Positions 39,120 to 48,696 are shown, counted from the first letter of the stretch. The stretch: 64,000 nucleotides of DNA from Bacteroidia bacterium 43-41 (GCA_001898165.1 MKTD01000046.1:57449-121448); one strand, 5' to 3'. Notes: generated by a model not told the origin, from the sequence alone. Numbers and translations: made by a program.

Positions 39120-41063
39120 ATGTTTCATAATTTCTATCGATCTTTTCTTTTTTCAGTTTTAGTGCTTGGTTTTACTGCTTGCGACCAGAGTTCCCACAGT
39201 GTTGAAGAAAGCAAAAGATATCAATTCGAAAAACTTTTTGATATCGCCTATACCCCCGATACAGAGACGCGTGCTAACGGATGGTTCACCGATGCCGGCT
39301 CATGGATGGGCTTTACCATTCCTGAAAAAAAAGAGTGGGTCAATGGTTTCTGTGGCCCTTTCAGTCTTGATATGAACCGTCGCCAATGGCTCGCAAAATC
39401 AGCTGTCACGGTTGGTTTTGCAGGCTTCGGAAACGACCTGTTTATATCAGACTCAACGAACTATTATCCCGGTGAGATCTATTTGTCGGCGCACTCGGCA
39501 AATGGCAGGATCAGCCAGACGCTTCACTTTATAGATGCATCAAATGCACTGTTGACAATTGGTACTGATGAAAATAAAGCATTGATGTTCACGGGTGATC
39601 AATGGTGCGATGAGATGGAAATAAAGACAAACAGGAACTTTGTGACGGCACGCCATCCTTCAGGCGAAATTGTTTTGCTTACTTTCGGCCCGGATATCCT
39701 CGTACAAGAGAGCGGGAACAATTACAAGGCTGTGGGCAACGGTTCAAATAAGGAAACACAGGTGGTTATCTCATTCTTTACTTCCGATAAGGAGTTGGCC
39801 GCAGGATTACAGAAGAGCATGAATATTCTGAACGATCAACATATCTGTTTGCTTGAAAATGAGAAACGATGGAACGGTTACCTGACAAAAGTGCTTCGAG
39901 CCGACATGGATCCGGAATATGACCGCATTGCTGTAAAATCAGTAGTTACCCTTATCTCTAATTGGCGGACTCATCGTGGAGGATTGCTACATGAAGGGGT
40001 TGTTCCAAGCCATGCGGTCGGTTATTTTGTCGGATTTTGGGCATGGGACTCCTGGCGTTTTTCTGCTGCGTTGGCGAAATTCAATCCGGAGTTGGCCAAG
40101 AATAACATACGGGCTATGTTCGATTATCAACTTCCGGACGGAATGATTGTGGATTGTATTTATACCGATCCTTCCGAAAATAATGGAAGGGATAGCAAAC
40201 CTCCCCTTGTTTGTTGGGCTGTAGATGAGATTTTTACGAATACCAACGACACCGCTTTTGTCAGAGAGATGTTTCCGCAACTTATGGCATATTACAACTG
40301 GTGGTACCTTAAGCGCGACCACAATCGTAACGGTAAGTGCGAATATGGTTCCACAGACGGAACATTGGAGGCGGCAGCGTGGGAGAGCGGCATGGATAAC
40401 GCCATTCGGTTTGATGATGCCAGGATGCTTAAAAATAATCCGTTCGAAGATGCATGGAGCATGGATCAGGAAAGTATTGATTTGAATGCATTCCTGGCAT
40501 TGGAATCAAGATTATTGAAGAAATTTGCAAACATGCTGGATATCCCTTTTGAAGGAGCCGATTACTCGGATAAAGTCGCGGACTATTTTTTCGACAAAAA
40601 CAACCGCTTCTTCTTTGATCGCCGCCTGGCCGATGGGAAATTCATCAAAGAGTATGGTTGTGAAGCCTATGCGCCTTTATGGACAAAGGTGGCCACTCCG
40701 GATCAGGTGGCTCAGATGCTGCCTCTCCTGGAAGATACAACAAAGTTTTCCACTTATATTCCTTTTCCTACGGTTGCGGCAGACAATCCGAAATATAATC
40801 CCAAAGGATATTGGCGAGGCCCCATCTGGCTCGACCAAACTTACTTTGCCATTCGCGGATTGCGTAATTATGGATACAGTAAAAAGGCAGATGAATATAC
40901 ATTACAGGTGTTCGATCGGTTACAGGGCCTTAAGGATGACGCTCCCATTCACGAAAACTACGACACACATAGCGGTGAAAGATTAAAAGCTCCTCATTTC
41001 AGTTGGAGCGCCGCTCATCTATTGATGCTCTATGATGATTACGGAAAAGTATTTAATGAATAG
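39120..41063 (+). CDS. GH63-type (MGH1-like) lipoprotein glycosidase
   Basis: A 647-residue lipoprotein (FTACDQSS, Cys at about 22) with an (alpha/alpha)6 barrel of the GH63/GH37-like group, related to E. coli YgjK. Characteristic stretches are GYFVGFWAWDSWRFSAALAK (catalytic Asp region), WESGMDNAIRFDD and YWRGPIWLDQTYFAIRGL. Such enzymes hydrolyse alpha-glucosides or mannosylglycerate-like compounds; the exact substrate here is open. Start at 39120 gives the lipoprotein signal; an upstream codon inside the GH2 gene would spoil it. It follows GH2 by 19 bp and is the last gene of PUL 3. Confidence 0.85.
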   Translation: MFHNFYRSFLFSVLVLGFTACDQSSHSVEESKRYQFEKLFDIAYTPDTETRANGWFTDAGSWMGFTIPEKKEWVNGFCGPFSLDMNRRQWLAKSAVTVGFAGFGNDLFISDSTNYYPGEIYLSAHSANGRISQTLHFIDASNALLTIGTDENKALMFTGDQWCDEMEIKTNRNFVTARHPSGEIVLLTFGPDILVQESGNNYKAVGNGSNKETQVVISFFTSDKELAAGLQKSMNILNDQHICLLENEKRWNGYLTKVLRADMDPEYDRIAVKSVVTLISNWRTHRGGLLHEGVVPSHAVGYFVGFWAWDSWRFSAALAKFNPELAKNNIRAMFDYQLPDGMIVDCIYTDPSENNGRDSKPPLVCWAVDEIFTNTNDTAFVREMFPQLMAYYNWWYLKRDHNRNGKCEYGSTDGTLEAAAWESGMDNAIRFDDARMLKNNPFEDAWSMDQESIDLNAFLALESRLLKKFANMLDIPFEGADYSDKVADYFFDKNNRFFFDRRLADGKFIKEYGCEAYAPLWTKVATPDQVAQMLPLLEDTTKFSTYIPFPTVAADNPKYNPKGYWRGPIWLDQTYFAIRGLRNYGYSKKADEYTLQVFDRLQGLKDDAPIHENYDTHSGERLKAPHFSWSAAHLLMLYDDYGKVFNE

Positions 41064-41104
41064 AAAATAATGTAATAATCTTTCATATATTAAATTTCAT
41101 TGTG

Positions 41105-41112
41105 TAAATTTG
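41105..41112 (+). promoter_or_regulatory. -7 promoter box upstream of maeB
   Basis: TAAATTTG is an exact TAnnTTTG match, 37 bp before the maeB ATG. It marks the switch from the PUL to the core genes. The -33 element is not distinct. Confidence 0.5.
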
Positions 41113-41149
41113 CATAATTATTTAGGTTATACTGTAAAAATCCTACACA

Positions 41150-43450
41150 ATGTCAAATAAATTGCACGAAGAGGCACTCAGGTATCATTCCGAGGGGCGT
41201 CCCGGAAAGATAGAAGTGGTTCCTACCAAACCATACAGTTCACAACACGATCTGTCGATGGCGTATTCGCCCGGTGTGGCGGAGCCGTGTCTCGAAATAC
41301 AAAAGGACGAGCAAAAAGCTTACGAATATACTTCCAAAGGAAATCTGGTGGCGGTCATCTCTAACGGAACAGCGGTGTTGGGTTTGGGTAATATCGGTGC
41401 TGTCTCGGGGAAGCCGGTGATGGAAGGCAAAGGTTTGCTCTTTAAGATCTTTGCGGGAATAGATGTGTTCGATATTGAGATCAACGAAAAAGATCCGAAA
41501 AAATTTATAGAAGTGGTAAAAGCTATTTCTCCCACTTTTGGCGGGATCAACCTGGAGGATATCAAAGCACCCGAATGTTTTGAAATTGAAGAGCGGTTAA
41601 AGGCCGAACTGGATATTCCTATTATGCACGACGATCAGCATGGAACAGCCATTATCTCGGCTGCCGGATTACTCAACGCGCTGGAATTGACCGGAAAGAA
41701 AATAGAAGATGTGAAGATTGTGGTGAATGGCGCCGGTGCGGCAGCCAATTCGTGCACAAAACTATATATGGCGCTGGGAGCTAAATTGGAAAATATTGTG
41801 ATGGTCGATTCCAAGGGGGTAATATCGAAAAGCCGGACCGATCTGAACGACCGTAAAAAACCGTTTGCTACCGAACGGAACATCTCCACCCTGGCGGAAG
41901 CCGTTGCCGGATCGGATGTTTTTCTCGGGCTTTCGGTTGCCGATGTGCTTACGGTTGAGATGGTGCAGTCGATGAACGCGGATCCTATCGTTTTTGCGTT
42001 GGCAAACCCCAATCCGGAAATATCGTACGAGTTGGCGATTACCGCCCGGAAAGATATTGTTTTTGCGACCGGCCGTTCCGATCATCCCAATCAGATAAAC
42101 AATGTATTGGGTTTTCCGTATATTTTCCGTGGAGCGTTGGATGTTCGCGCTACCTGTATCAACGAAGAGATGAAGATTGCTGCTGTCCGCGCTATTGCCG
42201 ACCTGGCAAAGAAAGCTGTGCCGGATGTGGTGAATGCCGCTTACAACCTGAAACGGTTGAGTTTCGGACGCGATTATATCATTCCAAAACCACTCGATAC
42301 CCGTTTGTTGACTGTGGTTGCGCCGGCTGTGGCCAAAGCGGCGATAGAATCGGGAGTTGCCCGAAAACCCATTACCGACTGGGAGGGGTACAATGAAATC
42401 CTTCGTGAACGAATGGGATTGGACAATAAGATGTTGCGCCATTTTTACGACATGGCAAAACAAACTCCCAAGCGTGTAGTCTTTTCGGAATCCAACCACG
42501 TGAATATGCTCAAAGCTGCCGAGACTTGTGTTAACGAAGGTATTTGTCATCCTATTTTACTGGGTAACGAAGAGAAGATAGCCAATATTGCTGCCGAGAA
42601 TCAGATTAGTTTGAAGGGAGTTGAGATTGTTAATCTTCGCCACGACAGGGAAGAGCCCAGACGGTTGCGTTATGCGAAAATACTCTCGGAAAAGCGCAGC
42701 CGTGAAGGTTATACTTTCCAGGAGGCCGCCGAACAGATGTTCAACCGCGATTCTTTCGGGATGATGATGGTGGAGTCGGACGAGGCCGATGCGCTCATTA
42801 CCGGTGTTTTCGGGAAATATCTCGATACCATAAATCTTGCAAAGGACATCATCGGCATTCGTGAGGGCCTCGAACACATAGGAGCCATGCATATCGTCAA
42901 CACGAAGAAAGGCGTGCTCTTTCTCGCCGACACGCTCTTTAACCGTCATCCCTCCTCCGATGTCCTGGTCGATATTGCCCGTTTAGCAAACTCTACGGTG
43001 AAGTTTTTCGCCCATGATCCGGTTATTGCCATGCTCTCGTATTCCAATTTTGGTGACGACAAGGTGGGAAGCCCGGCCAGCGTTCACAAAGTAGTGGAAA
43101 CGTTGCACCGCGATTATCCCGATATGGTGGTGGATGGCGAAATGCAGGTAAATGTGGCGTTGAACAAAGAGTTCAGGGATGAAAAATTTCCTTTCACCAG
43201 GCTGAAGGGAAAGAATGTGAATACGCTGATATTCCCTAACCTGAGTTCGGCTAACACGGCTTACAAGTTGCTTCTTGAAAGCGGTATCGGCGACATTATC
43301 GGGCCGATTCAGATGGGATTAAATAAACCTGTTCACATCTTAGATGTGGGAATGTCGGTCCGCGATATTGTGAATATGACCGTTATTGCCGTTATCGATG
43401 CCATTGTGGAAGAAAATATCCGTGTGAACAAATTGAAAAGAATAGAATAG
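41150..43450 (+). CDS. maeB: NADP-dependent malic enzyme with phosphotransacetylase domain
   Basis: A 766-residue MaeB-type enzyme converting malate to pyruvate and CO2 with NADP reduction. The N-terminal malic domain (about 15-150) has MAYSPGVAEPCLEI and DDQHGTAI; the NAD(P)-binding domain (about 160-390) has VVNGAGAAANSC; and the C-terminal phosphate acetyl/butyryltransferase domain (about 430-760) has GHPIL-like CHPILLGNEEK and later GIGDIIGPIQMGLNKPVHI. The PTA domain in this class is usually regulatory and binds acetyl-CoA. Full length for the family, in a stand-alone unit. Confidence 0.96.
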   Translation: MSNKLHEEALRYHSEGRPGKIEVVPTKPYSSQHDLSMAYSPGVAEPCLEIQKDEQKAYEYTSKGNLVAVISNGTAVLGLGNIGAVSGKPVMEGKGLLFKIFAGIDVFDIEINEKDPKKFIEVVKAISPTFGGINLEDIKAPECFEIEERLKAELDIPIMHDDQHGTAIISAAGLLNALELTGKKIEDVKIVVNGAGAAANSCTKLYMALGAKLENIVMVDSKGVISKSRTDLNDRKKPFATERNISTLAEAVAGSDVFLGLSVADVLTVEMVQSMNADPIVFALANPNPEISYELAITARKDIVFATGRSDHPNQINNVLGFPYIFRGALDVRATCINEEMKIAAVRAIADLAKKAVPDVVNAAYNLKRLSFGRDYIIPKPLDTRLLTVVAPAVAKAAIESGVARKPITDWEGYNEILRERMGLDNKMLRHFYDMAKQTPKRVVFSESNHVNMLKAAETCVNEGICHPILLGNEEKIANIAAENQISLKGVEIVNLRHDREEPRRLRYAKILSEKRSREGYTFQEAAEQMFNRDSFGMMMVESDEADALITGVFGKYLDTINLAKDIIGIREGLEHIGAMHIVNTKKGVLFLADTLFNRHPSSDVLVDIARLANSTVKFFAHDPVIAMLSYSNFGDDKVGSPASVHKVVETLHRDYPDMVVDGEMQVNVALNKEFRDEKFPFTRLKGKNVNTLIFPNLSSANTAYKLLLESGIGDIIGPIQMGLNKPVHILDVGMSVRDIVNMTVIAVIDAIVEENIRVNKLKRIE

Positions 43451-43464
43451 AGGCGGTTTGTGCG

Positions 43465-44808
43465 TCAAAATCCCAATATTTTGCTTGCCACGGTGAAATA
43501 GATGAGTACGCCCGAAATATCGGCAATGGATGTAATGAGGGGGGCGCTTGCCGTTGCCGGATCAACTTTCAGCCTCGTAAAAATGAAAGGCAGGATCATT
43601 CCGATAATGCTTCCCACAATTACCACTAACGTCATCGTTATAACGAGGATCAGGATTATTTCAGGAGCGCGGATCGCTGCGACTAAACTTACGCCTGCAG
43701 CCATTGTCAGCCCTAAAAGCAACGAAACAATGAACTCTTTTCCCAACAGCTTTACCCAATCCTTTACCTGGACGTCGCCCATGGCCAGCGCGCGGATCAT
43801 AAGTGTTGCGGATTGAGAGCCGGCATTTCCGCTGCTATCGATAAGCAACGGGAGGAAAAAGACGAGAGATATGGCTGATGCCAACACGTTTTCGAAACCG
43901 GCAATTACCGCTCCCGAAAAGATATTTACGAAGACCAGCGCTGTTAGCCAGAACACCCGTTTTTTATACAAAAAAGTAACGGTGGCCTGTAGCGGATTGA
44001 TAATGGCATCCTGTACGGCGCCGAACTTGTGAAAGTCTTCGGTCTCTTCTTCTTCGGCTACATCAAAGATATCATCAATGGTAACGATTCCCAGCAGCGT
44101 TCCGGCGCTGTCAATTACGGGAAGCGCCACCCGGTCGTGGTCTTTGAATGCGCTTACTCCCGTTTCCTGATCATCGAACGCACTCAGGGCCACAAATTTA
44201 TAATCAATAAGATCGCCGATAACTTGTTCGGGCGAAGCCAAGATTATTTCACGCATGCGGATGTCATCAATCAGGCGCCAGTTGTTGTCCACCACATAAA
44301 TCACGTTTAGCGTTTCGGAATCCCGTCCATACTGGCGGATATGCGCCAGCGTTTGCTCCACCGTGAAATGTGGTTTTACGGCCACGTATTCCGGTGTCAT
44401 TAATCGTCCTATGCTCTCTTCGGGATATCCCAGGAGTTGGGTTGCAGTTTTCCGGTTGTCGGGTGTTAGCAACTGCATAAGGCGTTGCGTCACTTTTCCC
44501 GGAAGTTCTTCAAGGAGAGCTGTCCGGTCGTCCGGTTCCATGTCGTTGAGCAAATCGGCTACTTTTACAGCGTGTTGTGCCAATCCTTCAATAATTTCTT
44601 CCTGCTTTTCGTGCGAAAGTTCCTGGAAAACATCTTTTGCCTGCTCACGCGCCAGGAAACGGAACAATATCACCGATTCAAACTCGCTGCTTCGGTCGAT
44701 AATTTCGGCAAGTTGAAGGTGATCAAATTCTGGTATGGCGTTTCGCAACGTTTTCCATTCTTTCCTTTTGATGAGTTTAAGAAGGTCTTTTTCGTTAAAT
44801 GTAGTCAT
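43465..44808 (-). CDS. mgtE: Magnesium transporter MgtE
   Basis: A 447-residue Mg2+ channel. The MgtE N-domain (about 20-125; FRFLAREQAKDVFQELSHEK), paired CBS domains (about 135-255; MTPEYVAVKPHFTVEQTLAH) and five C-terminal membrane helices with GNAGSQSATLMIRALAMGDV and the pore segment near the end are all present. The CBS/N region senses cytosolic Mg2+ and gates the channel. Its stop is 14 bp from the convergent maeB stop. It follows rsmD by 125 bp, with a promoter-like box between. No M-box riboswitch fold was recognised. Confidence 0.95.
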   Translation of the reverse strand: MTTFNEKDLLKLIKRKEWKTLRNAIPEFDHLQLAEIIDRSSEFESVILFRFLAREQAKDVFQELSHEKQEEIIEGLAQHAVKVADLLNDMEPDDRTALLEELPGKVTQRLMQLLTPDNRKTATQLLGYPEESIGRLMTPEYVAVKPHFTVEQTLAHIRQYGRDSETLNVIYVVDNNWRLIDDIRMREIILASPEQVIGDLIDYKFVALSAFDDQETGVSAFKDHDRVALPVIDSAGTLLGIVTIDDIFDVAEEEETEDFHKFGAVQDAIINPLQATVTFLYKKRVFWLTALVFVNIFSGAVIAGFENVLASAISLVFFLPLLIDSSGNAGSQSATLMIRALAMGDVQVKDWVKLLGKEFIVSLLLGLTMAAGVSLVAAIRAPEIILILVITMTLVVIVGSIIGMILPFIFTRLKVDPATASAPLITSIADISGVLIYFTVASKILGF

Positions 44809-44905
44809 AATAATCTTCGTTGTGTCTTTCCCAAAAGGAGGTTTTACCTTTACAGGAAAGGGTGGTAAGAACTTCTGATTTACCGGGGGGTGGATTTTGA
44901 GAGGG

Positions 44906-44913
44906 CAAAGATA
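44906..44913 (-). promoter_or_regulatory. -7 promoter box upstream of mgtE
   Basis: TATCTTTG on the minus strand matches TAnnTTTG, about 98 bp before the mgtE ATG and just after the rsmD stop. It would give mgtE its own transcript with a leader of roughly 90 nt. Confidence 0.42.
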
Positions 44914-44933
44914 ACCAAATTAAATCAAATCGG

Positions 44934-45464
44934 TCACTCAAAAAATGAAAAATGCACATTCCCGTAATTTCTCTCATTTACAAAATGGGGATGAGCGGAG
45001 AAGTTCTGTTTTTTAGAATGTTCCAGAATAAAGATCCCTTCGGGTTTCAGGAGTTCTCTTTTAAAAATAAGGTCGGGAATAGTGTTTATCGACTGCAAAT
45101 CGTAAGGCGGGTCGGCAAAGATGAGGTCGAACTTCTGGTTTAACGATTGAAGGTATTTAAATGCGTCGGCCTTTACGGGGAACAATTCCTTCGCACCCAG
45201 TGTCTCTTGCGCTTTACAAATAAAGTTGTAATGGTTTTGATTCATTTCTACGGTTACTACAAACGGACATCCGCGCGACACAAATTCCAGGGCCACGCTT
45301 CCTGTTCCTGAAAACAGATCCAGGACAGTGGCCTCTTCCCAGTCCACCCTGTTGTTGAGTACGTTAAACAGGCTCTCACGGGCAAAATCGGTTGTGGGCC
45401 TCGCTTTAAGGTTTGCCGGAACCTGAATCCGCCTCGATTTATATTTCCCGCTGATTATACGCAT
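44934..45464 (-). CDS. rsmD: 16S rRNA (guanine(966)-N2)-methyltransferase RsmD
   Basis: A 176-residue SAM-dependent methyltransferase that modifies G966 of 16S rRNA. The N-terminal MRIISGKYKSRRIQVP, RPTTDFARESLFNVL, SAM loop VLDLFSGTGSVALEFVSRG and catalytic motif LIFADPPYDL are all present and the length is normal. Its start lies 28 bp after a run of 7-nt repeats that overlaps the end of the DUF3822 gene, so the two are probably co-transcribed. Confidence 0.94.
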   Translation of the reverse strand: MRIISGKYKSRRIQVPANLKARPTTDFARESLFNVLNNRVDWEEATVLDLFSGTGSVALEFVSRGCPFVVTVEMNQNHYNFICKAQETLGAKELFPVKADAFKYLQSLNQKFDLIFADPPYDLQSINTIPDLIFKRELLKPEGIFILEHSKKQNFSAHPHFVNERNYGNVHFSFFE

Positions 45465-45492
45465 AAAAAACGTTTAAAATTTAAAGTTCAAT

Positions 45493-45555
45493 GTCTTTTG
45501 TCTTTTGTCTTGGCTCTTGACTCTTGGCTCTTGGCTCTTTATTCTTCGTTCTTCT
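45493..45555. repeat. Nine degenerate 7-nt tandem repeats (YTCTTNN) before rsmD
   Basis: In plus-strand reading the units are GTCTTTT, GTCTTTT, GTCTTGG, CTCTTGA, CTCTTGG, CTCTTGG, CTCTTTA, TTCTTCG, TTCTTCT. The last units encode the final codons and stop of the DUF3822 gene; the array ends 28 bp before the rsmD start. A similar run of four units lies before the YjjG-type gene. Confidence 0.75.
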
Positions 45556-46360
45556 CTTTCTGTTCAACACCAAGAGCCAAAAGTATATCGGTTGGAATGT
45601 GGTCCTCGTTTTCTGATGTTAATTTTATGGGTTCCACGTTTTTAATGAGTTTTTTCAGCGTGTCAATGCTTTCTTTGTAGTCCGGTAAATTCCCCAAAAG
45701 GATCAACAGATCGGAGTTTTGGTTCAAGGATTGTTTTTCCCAGACGTTCACAATATTAAATAGCGCATCATACTTCTCCTTGTCCGGATAAGTATTGGCA
45801 GATAATAATTGTGTGCCGGAGAAGCACGTTACGGAAATCATCTCATCGTGAAAATTCACAAAACATCTTTTCCGCCCGTTTCCGGCCTGATAGTTGGTGA
45901 AAAAAGGAAGAAGGAGGGCTTTACAGCTGAAAAAAGAAGGATTCCACAGGTTTCTGCATAGAAACGAATAAACCTCTTCATCCAGATCAAAAAGAACGTG
46001 GCAGGCGCCTTCAGCGATATAATTACTTAGAACCTTCCCGCTTCTGCCGTGAATATTAAATTCAAAAATATCTTTTGCTCTTTTCTTTTCGAAATAGATG
46101 TCGGGAACGATTGTGTACCGGGGTGACACAATGGTTACCAGGACTCTTTGAAAAGGTTGTGAGAAGAAATTAACCTCAAAAAAAGTTTTTTTAATGTTTT
46201 CGATTGATGACAGGTTTTTGCTGAAAGCTTTTTTCTGATAATGGAATATCGATTGGTCGGAAGGTGAAAAAATGCAAAAAGAAAATCCATCCGGCACAAG
46301 CCGAATGGATAAAATATACTTTTCAGATTGAGCTAAATCAATATTTTCCGGTAAAAACAT
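45539..46360 (-). CDS. DUF3822 family protein
   Basis: A 273-residue cytoplasmic protein with no signal or membrane helix, matching the Bacteroidetes-specific DUF3822 family, which has an actin/Hsp70-like (ribonuclease H) fold of unknown function. Visible features include the N-terminal YILSIRLVPDGFSFCIFSPS strand pair and a conserved middle NIHGRSGKVLSNYI. It commonly lies next to rsmD, as here, where the stop is 74 bp before the rsmD start, with the heptad repeat array in between. The last residues (EQKEKNEE) come from the repeat. Confidence 0.83.
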   Translation of the reverse strand: MFLPENIDLAQSEKYILSIRLVPDGFSFCIFSPSDQSIFHYQKKAFSKNLSSIENIKKTFFEVNFFSQPFQRVLVTIVSPRYTIVPDIYFEKKRAKDIFEFNIHGRSGKVLSNYIAEGACHVLFDLDEEVYSFLCRNLWNPSFFSCKALLLPFFTNYQAGNGRKRCFVNFHDEMISVTCFSGTQLLSANTYPDKEKYDALFNIVNVWEKQSLNQNSDLLILLGNLPDYKESIDTLKKLIKNVEPIKLTSENEDHIPTDILLALGVEQKEKNEE

Positions 46361-46389
46361 AACTTTGCGCAGTATTTACTGCCGAAAAA

Positions 46390-47091
46390 TTATTCCCAGT
46401 TTCCGGCATTATTGTTAGCAACCTTGAGGGAGCCGACCATCATACCCGGATATCTGTCGCCGGGACGATCCAATACTTCCTGAATTTTCTGGTTCAGCAG
46501 TTTCTTATCCAGGTCGCCCAAATAAACAGTATAAGGAGTTTTTGCCTCAAAAACCTGTACCGGATAACCCGAGGCGGTAGTCAGCGAATCCACTGCCATT
46601 TCGAATTTCGCACCTTTTCCGAAAGGAACGAAAGCCAATGAATCGGGATCCATTCTTCTGTTCGGGAAAAGCACTTCGATAGCAGGAGCAAAAATAGAGT
46701 CGCGCGTTAGCTGGGGAGCGTTTTTACGTTCATCCCATAACCCGGCGGCACGGATGGCTTTTTCGTTTCCGGTGCGGATAATGCTCATGGCTTTTACTTC
46801 GGTCATTCCGTCTTCTAACTGTGCTTCGGTAAGCTCACCCGATTTGGCAATCGATGCCACTTTACCGGTTTTGATGAAATTGGCCAATTCATTGAAATCA
46901 GCTGTGTATGACCCTTTATGCGTGCGATAAGCAACCTGCGTTGTGCGAATATCAACGAGACGTTGAATGACCGCCTTGTCGCGGCGCTTTACCTCCGCAT
47001 TGAAATCAATCGGGCCCTGAATACTTTTCCAGCAAAGGAAAGCTAATAGGATAATGGCTGCTACTAAAAGCACTCTTACTACAACTTTCAT
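46390..47091 (-). CDS. Conserved membrane-anchored protein of unknown function
   Basis: About 233 residues. The ATG at 47091 gives an N-terminal membrane anchor (VVVRVLLVAAIILLAFLCW); longer readings would add an unlikely Asn/Lys-rich stretch. The rest is a periplasmic domain with RRDKAVIQRLVDIRTTQVAY, reminiscent of the N-terminal helix of pilin-like proteins, then FIKTGKVASIAKSGELTEAQ and a C-terminal GSLKVANNNAGNWE. I know similar proteins in Bacteroidales next to DUF3822, but no function. It is divergent from the helicase and probably co-transcribed with DUF3822 and rsmD. Confidence 0.72.
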   Translation of the reverse strand: MKVVVRVLLVAAIILLAFLCWKSIQGPIDFNAEVKRRDKAVIQRLVDIRTTQVAYRTHKGSYTADFNELANFIKTGKVASIAKSGELTEAQLEDGMTEVKAMSIIRTGNEKAIRAAGLWDERKNAPQLTRDSIFAPAIEVLFPNRRMDPDSLAFVPFGKGAKFEMAVDSLTTASGYPVQVFEAKTPYTVYLGDLDKKLLNQKIQEVLDRPGDRYPGMMVGSLKVANNNAGNWE

Positions 47092-47148
47092 GGATGTTTG
47101 TTTTAAATTTTTATTGAGTTTTAAATTATTATTTTTGATTTTAGAGTA

Positions 47149-47156
47149 CAAATTTA
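47149..47156 (-). promoter_or_regulatory. -7 promoter box of the operon starting at 47091
   Basis: TAAATTTG on the minus strand, a full TAnnTTTG match 58 bp before the ATG, in the 115-bp AT-rich gap shared with the divergent helicase gene. It probably drives the unknown membrane-anchored protein, DUF3822 and rsmD. Confidence 0.45.
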
Positions 47157-47206
47157 GAAAAAGAATAATAAATGTGCTACATTTACCACAAAAATAACTC
47201 AAAAAA

Positions 47207-48631
47207 ATGATAAATCGGTATTTTATCGAAAAAATCAACGAAAATTTCATTTTCGATTTTACTGCCGATCAACGTTCTGCGATTGCAAAGATAGTTGATT
47301 TTCTTTATGCACGGTCAAATAATCAGGTCTTTTTGCTGAAAGGATATGCAGGAACAGGCAAATCTTCACTTATCGGAAGTTTGGTTAAAACGATGTCGCA
47401 ATTCAATCAGAAGACCGTTTTACTGGCTCCGACGGGACGGGCGGCAAAAGTCTTTTCGGCGTATGCAGGCCAGCCCGCATTCACCATTCACAAGAAAATT
47501 TACCGGATGGACCGGTTTACCGAAGGCCCGGGAAATTTTTCGCTGGCCGAAAATAAACACAGTCACACGCTGTTTCTCGTGGATGAAGCATCGATGATCA
47601 GCAACGATAACAGTGAGTTTTCCGTTTTCGGATCGGGCAGGCTGCTGGATGACTTGATGGAATATGTTTACTCCGGCGAAGGGAACCGGCTGCTGCTCAT
47701 TGGGGATACGGCCCAATTGCCGCCTGTACAGCAGGAGTTCAGTCCGGCTCTCGACGAAAAGACCATTGAATCTTTTTTTTTCGAAGCGGTTACCTGCACA
47801 CTCACCCAGATAGTGCGGCAATCGGAAAAATCGGGAATACTGGTTAATGCAACCCTGTTGCGTAATGCCTTGCAAAACGGCAATACGGACGACTTTCCAA
47901 AGCTCAACGTCACTGCTTTTGACGATGTGAAAAGAATAACCGGAACTGAACTTATCGATGAGATCTCATCGGCTTATAACCGTGACGGTACGGAGGAGAC
48001 AATTGTAATTTCGCGTTCCAACAAACGGGTAAATGCTTATAATATGGGTATCCGGAATACGGTGCTTTATCGGGAAGAAGAGCTTTCGACAGGCGATTTG
48101 CTGATGATCACGAAAAACAATTACCATTGGGCGGACGGTATTGAAAATGTAGAATTCCTGGCCAATGGCGAGTTTGTGGAAGTGGTCCGTGTTCGCCGGC
48201 AGGAAACGATGTATGGATTTCGTTTTTGCAATGTCCTGCTTCGGCATAAAGATTACGGTGTGGAATTTGAGGCGAAAATTAATCTCGACAGCCTTCATAC
48301 CGAGGTTCCCGGCCTTACCCGCGAACAAAACGAACAACTCTTCGTGGCCGTAATGGAAGATTATGCCGATATTTCCCGAAAAAGCGCCCGATATAAAAAG
48401 GTAAAGGAGAATCCCTATTTTAATGCCCTGCTCGTGAAGTACGGATATGCCGTCACTTGCCATAAAGCACAGGGCGGAGAATGGAAAAACGTGTTTCTGG
48501 ACTTGGGATACGTTAATAAATCGTATATGGGAGATAATTTCTACCGCTGGCTTTACACTTCAATAACAAGAAGTTCACAAATGTTATATCTTGTAAATTT
48601 GCCAAACGATTTTATTGAACAAAACAAATAA
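47207..48631 (+). CDS. RecD/Pif1-like ATP-dependent DNA helicase
   Basis: A 474-residue superfamily 1B helicase. Walker A is GYAGTGKSS (about residue 48), motif II LVDEASMIS, motif III LLIGDTAQLPPVQQ, and a UvrD_C_2-type motif near the end reads VTCHKAQGGEWKNVFLDL followed by LYTSITRSSQMLYLVN. The single compact chain is typical of a Bacteroidetes Dda/RecD2-like helicase rather than RecD of the RecBCD complex. Likely role in DNA repair or recombination. Start ATG at 47207 is the first in frame. Confidence 0.88.
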   Translation: MINRYFIEKINENFIFDFTADQRSAIAKIVDFLYARSNNQVFLLKGYAGTGKSSLIGSLVKTMSQFNQKTVLLAPTGRAAKVFSAYAGQPAFTIHKKIYRMDRFTEGPGNFSLAENKHSHTLFLVDEASMISNDNSEFSVFGSGRLLDDLMEYVYSGEGNRLLLIGDTAQLPPVQQEFSPALDEKTIESFFFEAVTCTLTQIVRQSEKSGILVNATLLRNALQNGNTDDFPKLNVTAFDDVKRITGTELIDEISSAYNRDGTEETIVISRSNKRVNAYNMGIRNTVLYREEELSTGDLLMITKNNYHWADGIENVEFLANGEFVEVVRVRRQETMYGFRFCNVLLRHKDYGVEFEAKINLDSLHTEVPGLTREQNEQLFVAVMEDYADISRKSARYKKVKENPYFNALLVKYGYAVTCHKAQGGEWKNVFLDLGYVNKSYMGDNFYRWLYTSITRSSQMLYLVNLPNDFIEQNK

Positions 48632-48643
48632 TTATTACTTTTG
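48615..48643 (+). promoter_or_regulatory. Promoter for the 48697 gene
   Basis: The -7 box TACTTTTG lies at 48636-48643 and a TTG at 48615-48617 stands 18 bp before it as the -33 element. It overlaps the 3' end of the helicase gene and lies 53 bp before the next ATG. Confidence 0.5.
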
Positions 48644-48696
48644 TGGTCGAATTTATCCCGTTTTTTAACAAAAAAAGCAACTGAAATCGGGTAATA

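Noticed and set aside
41762..42550. Long open frame antisense to maeB (262 codons)
   Set aside because: It lies wholly opposite a full-length conserved enzyme, has no recognisable domain, and is explained by codon bias of the opposite strand.
44809..44933. Possible Mg2+-sensing M-box riboswitch before mgtE
   Set aside because: The leader is only about 90-125 nt and no M-box helices could be traced; only a weak 5-bp hairpin was found.
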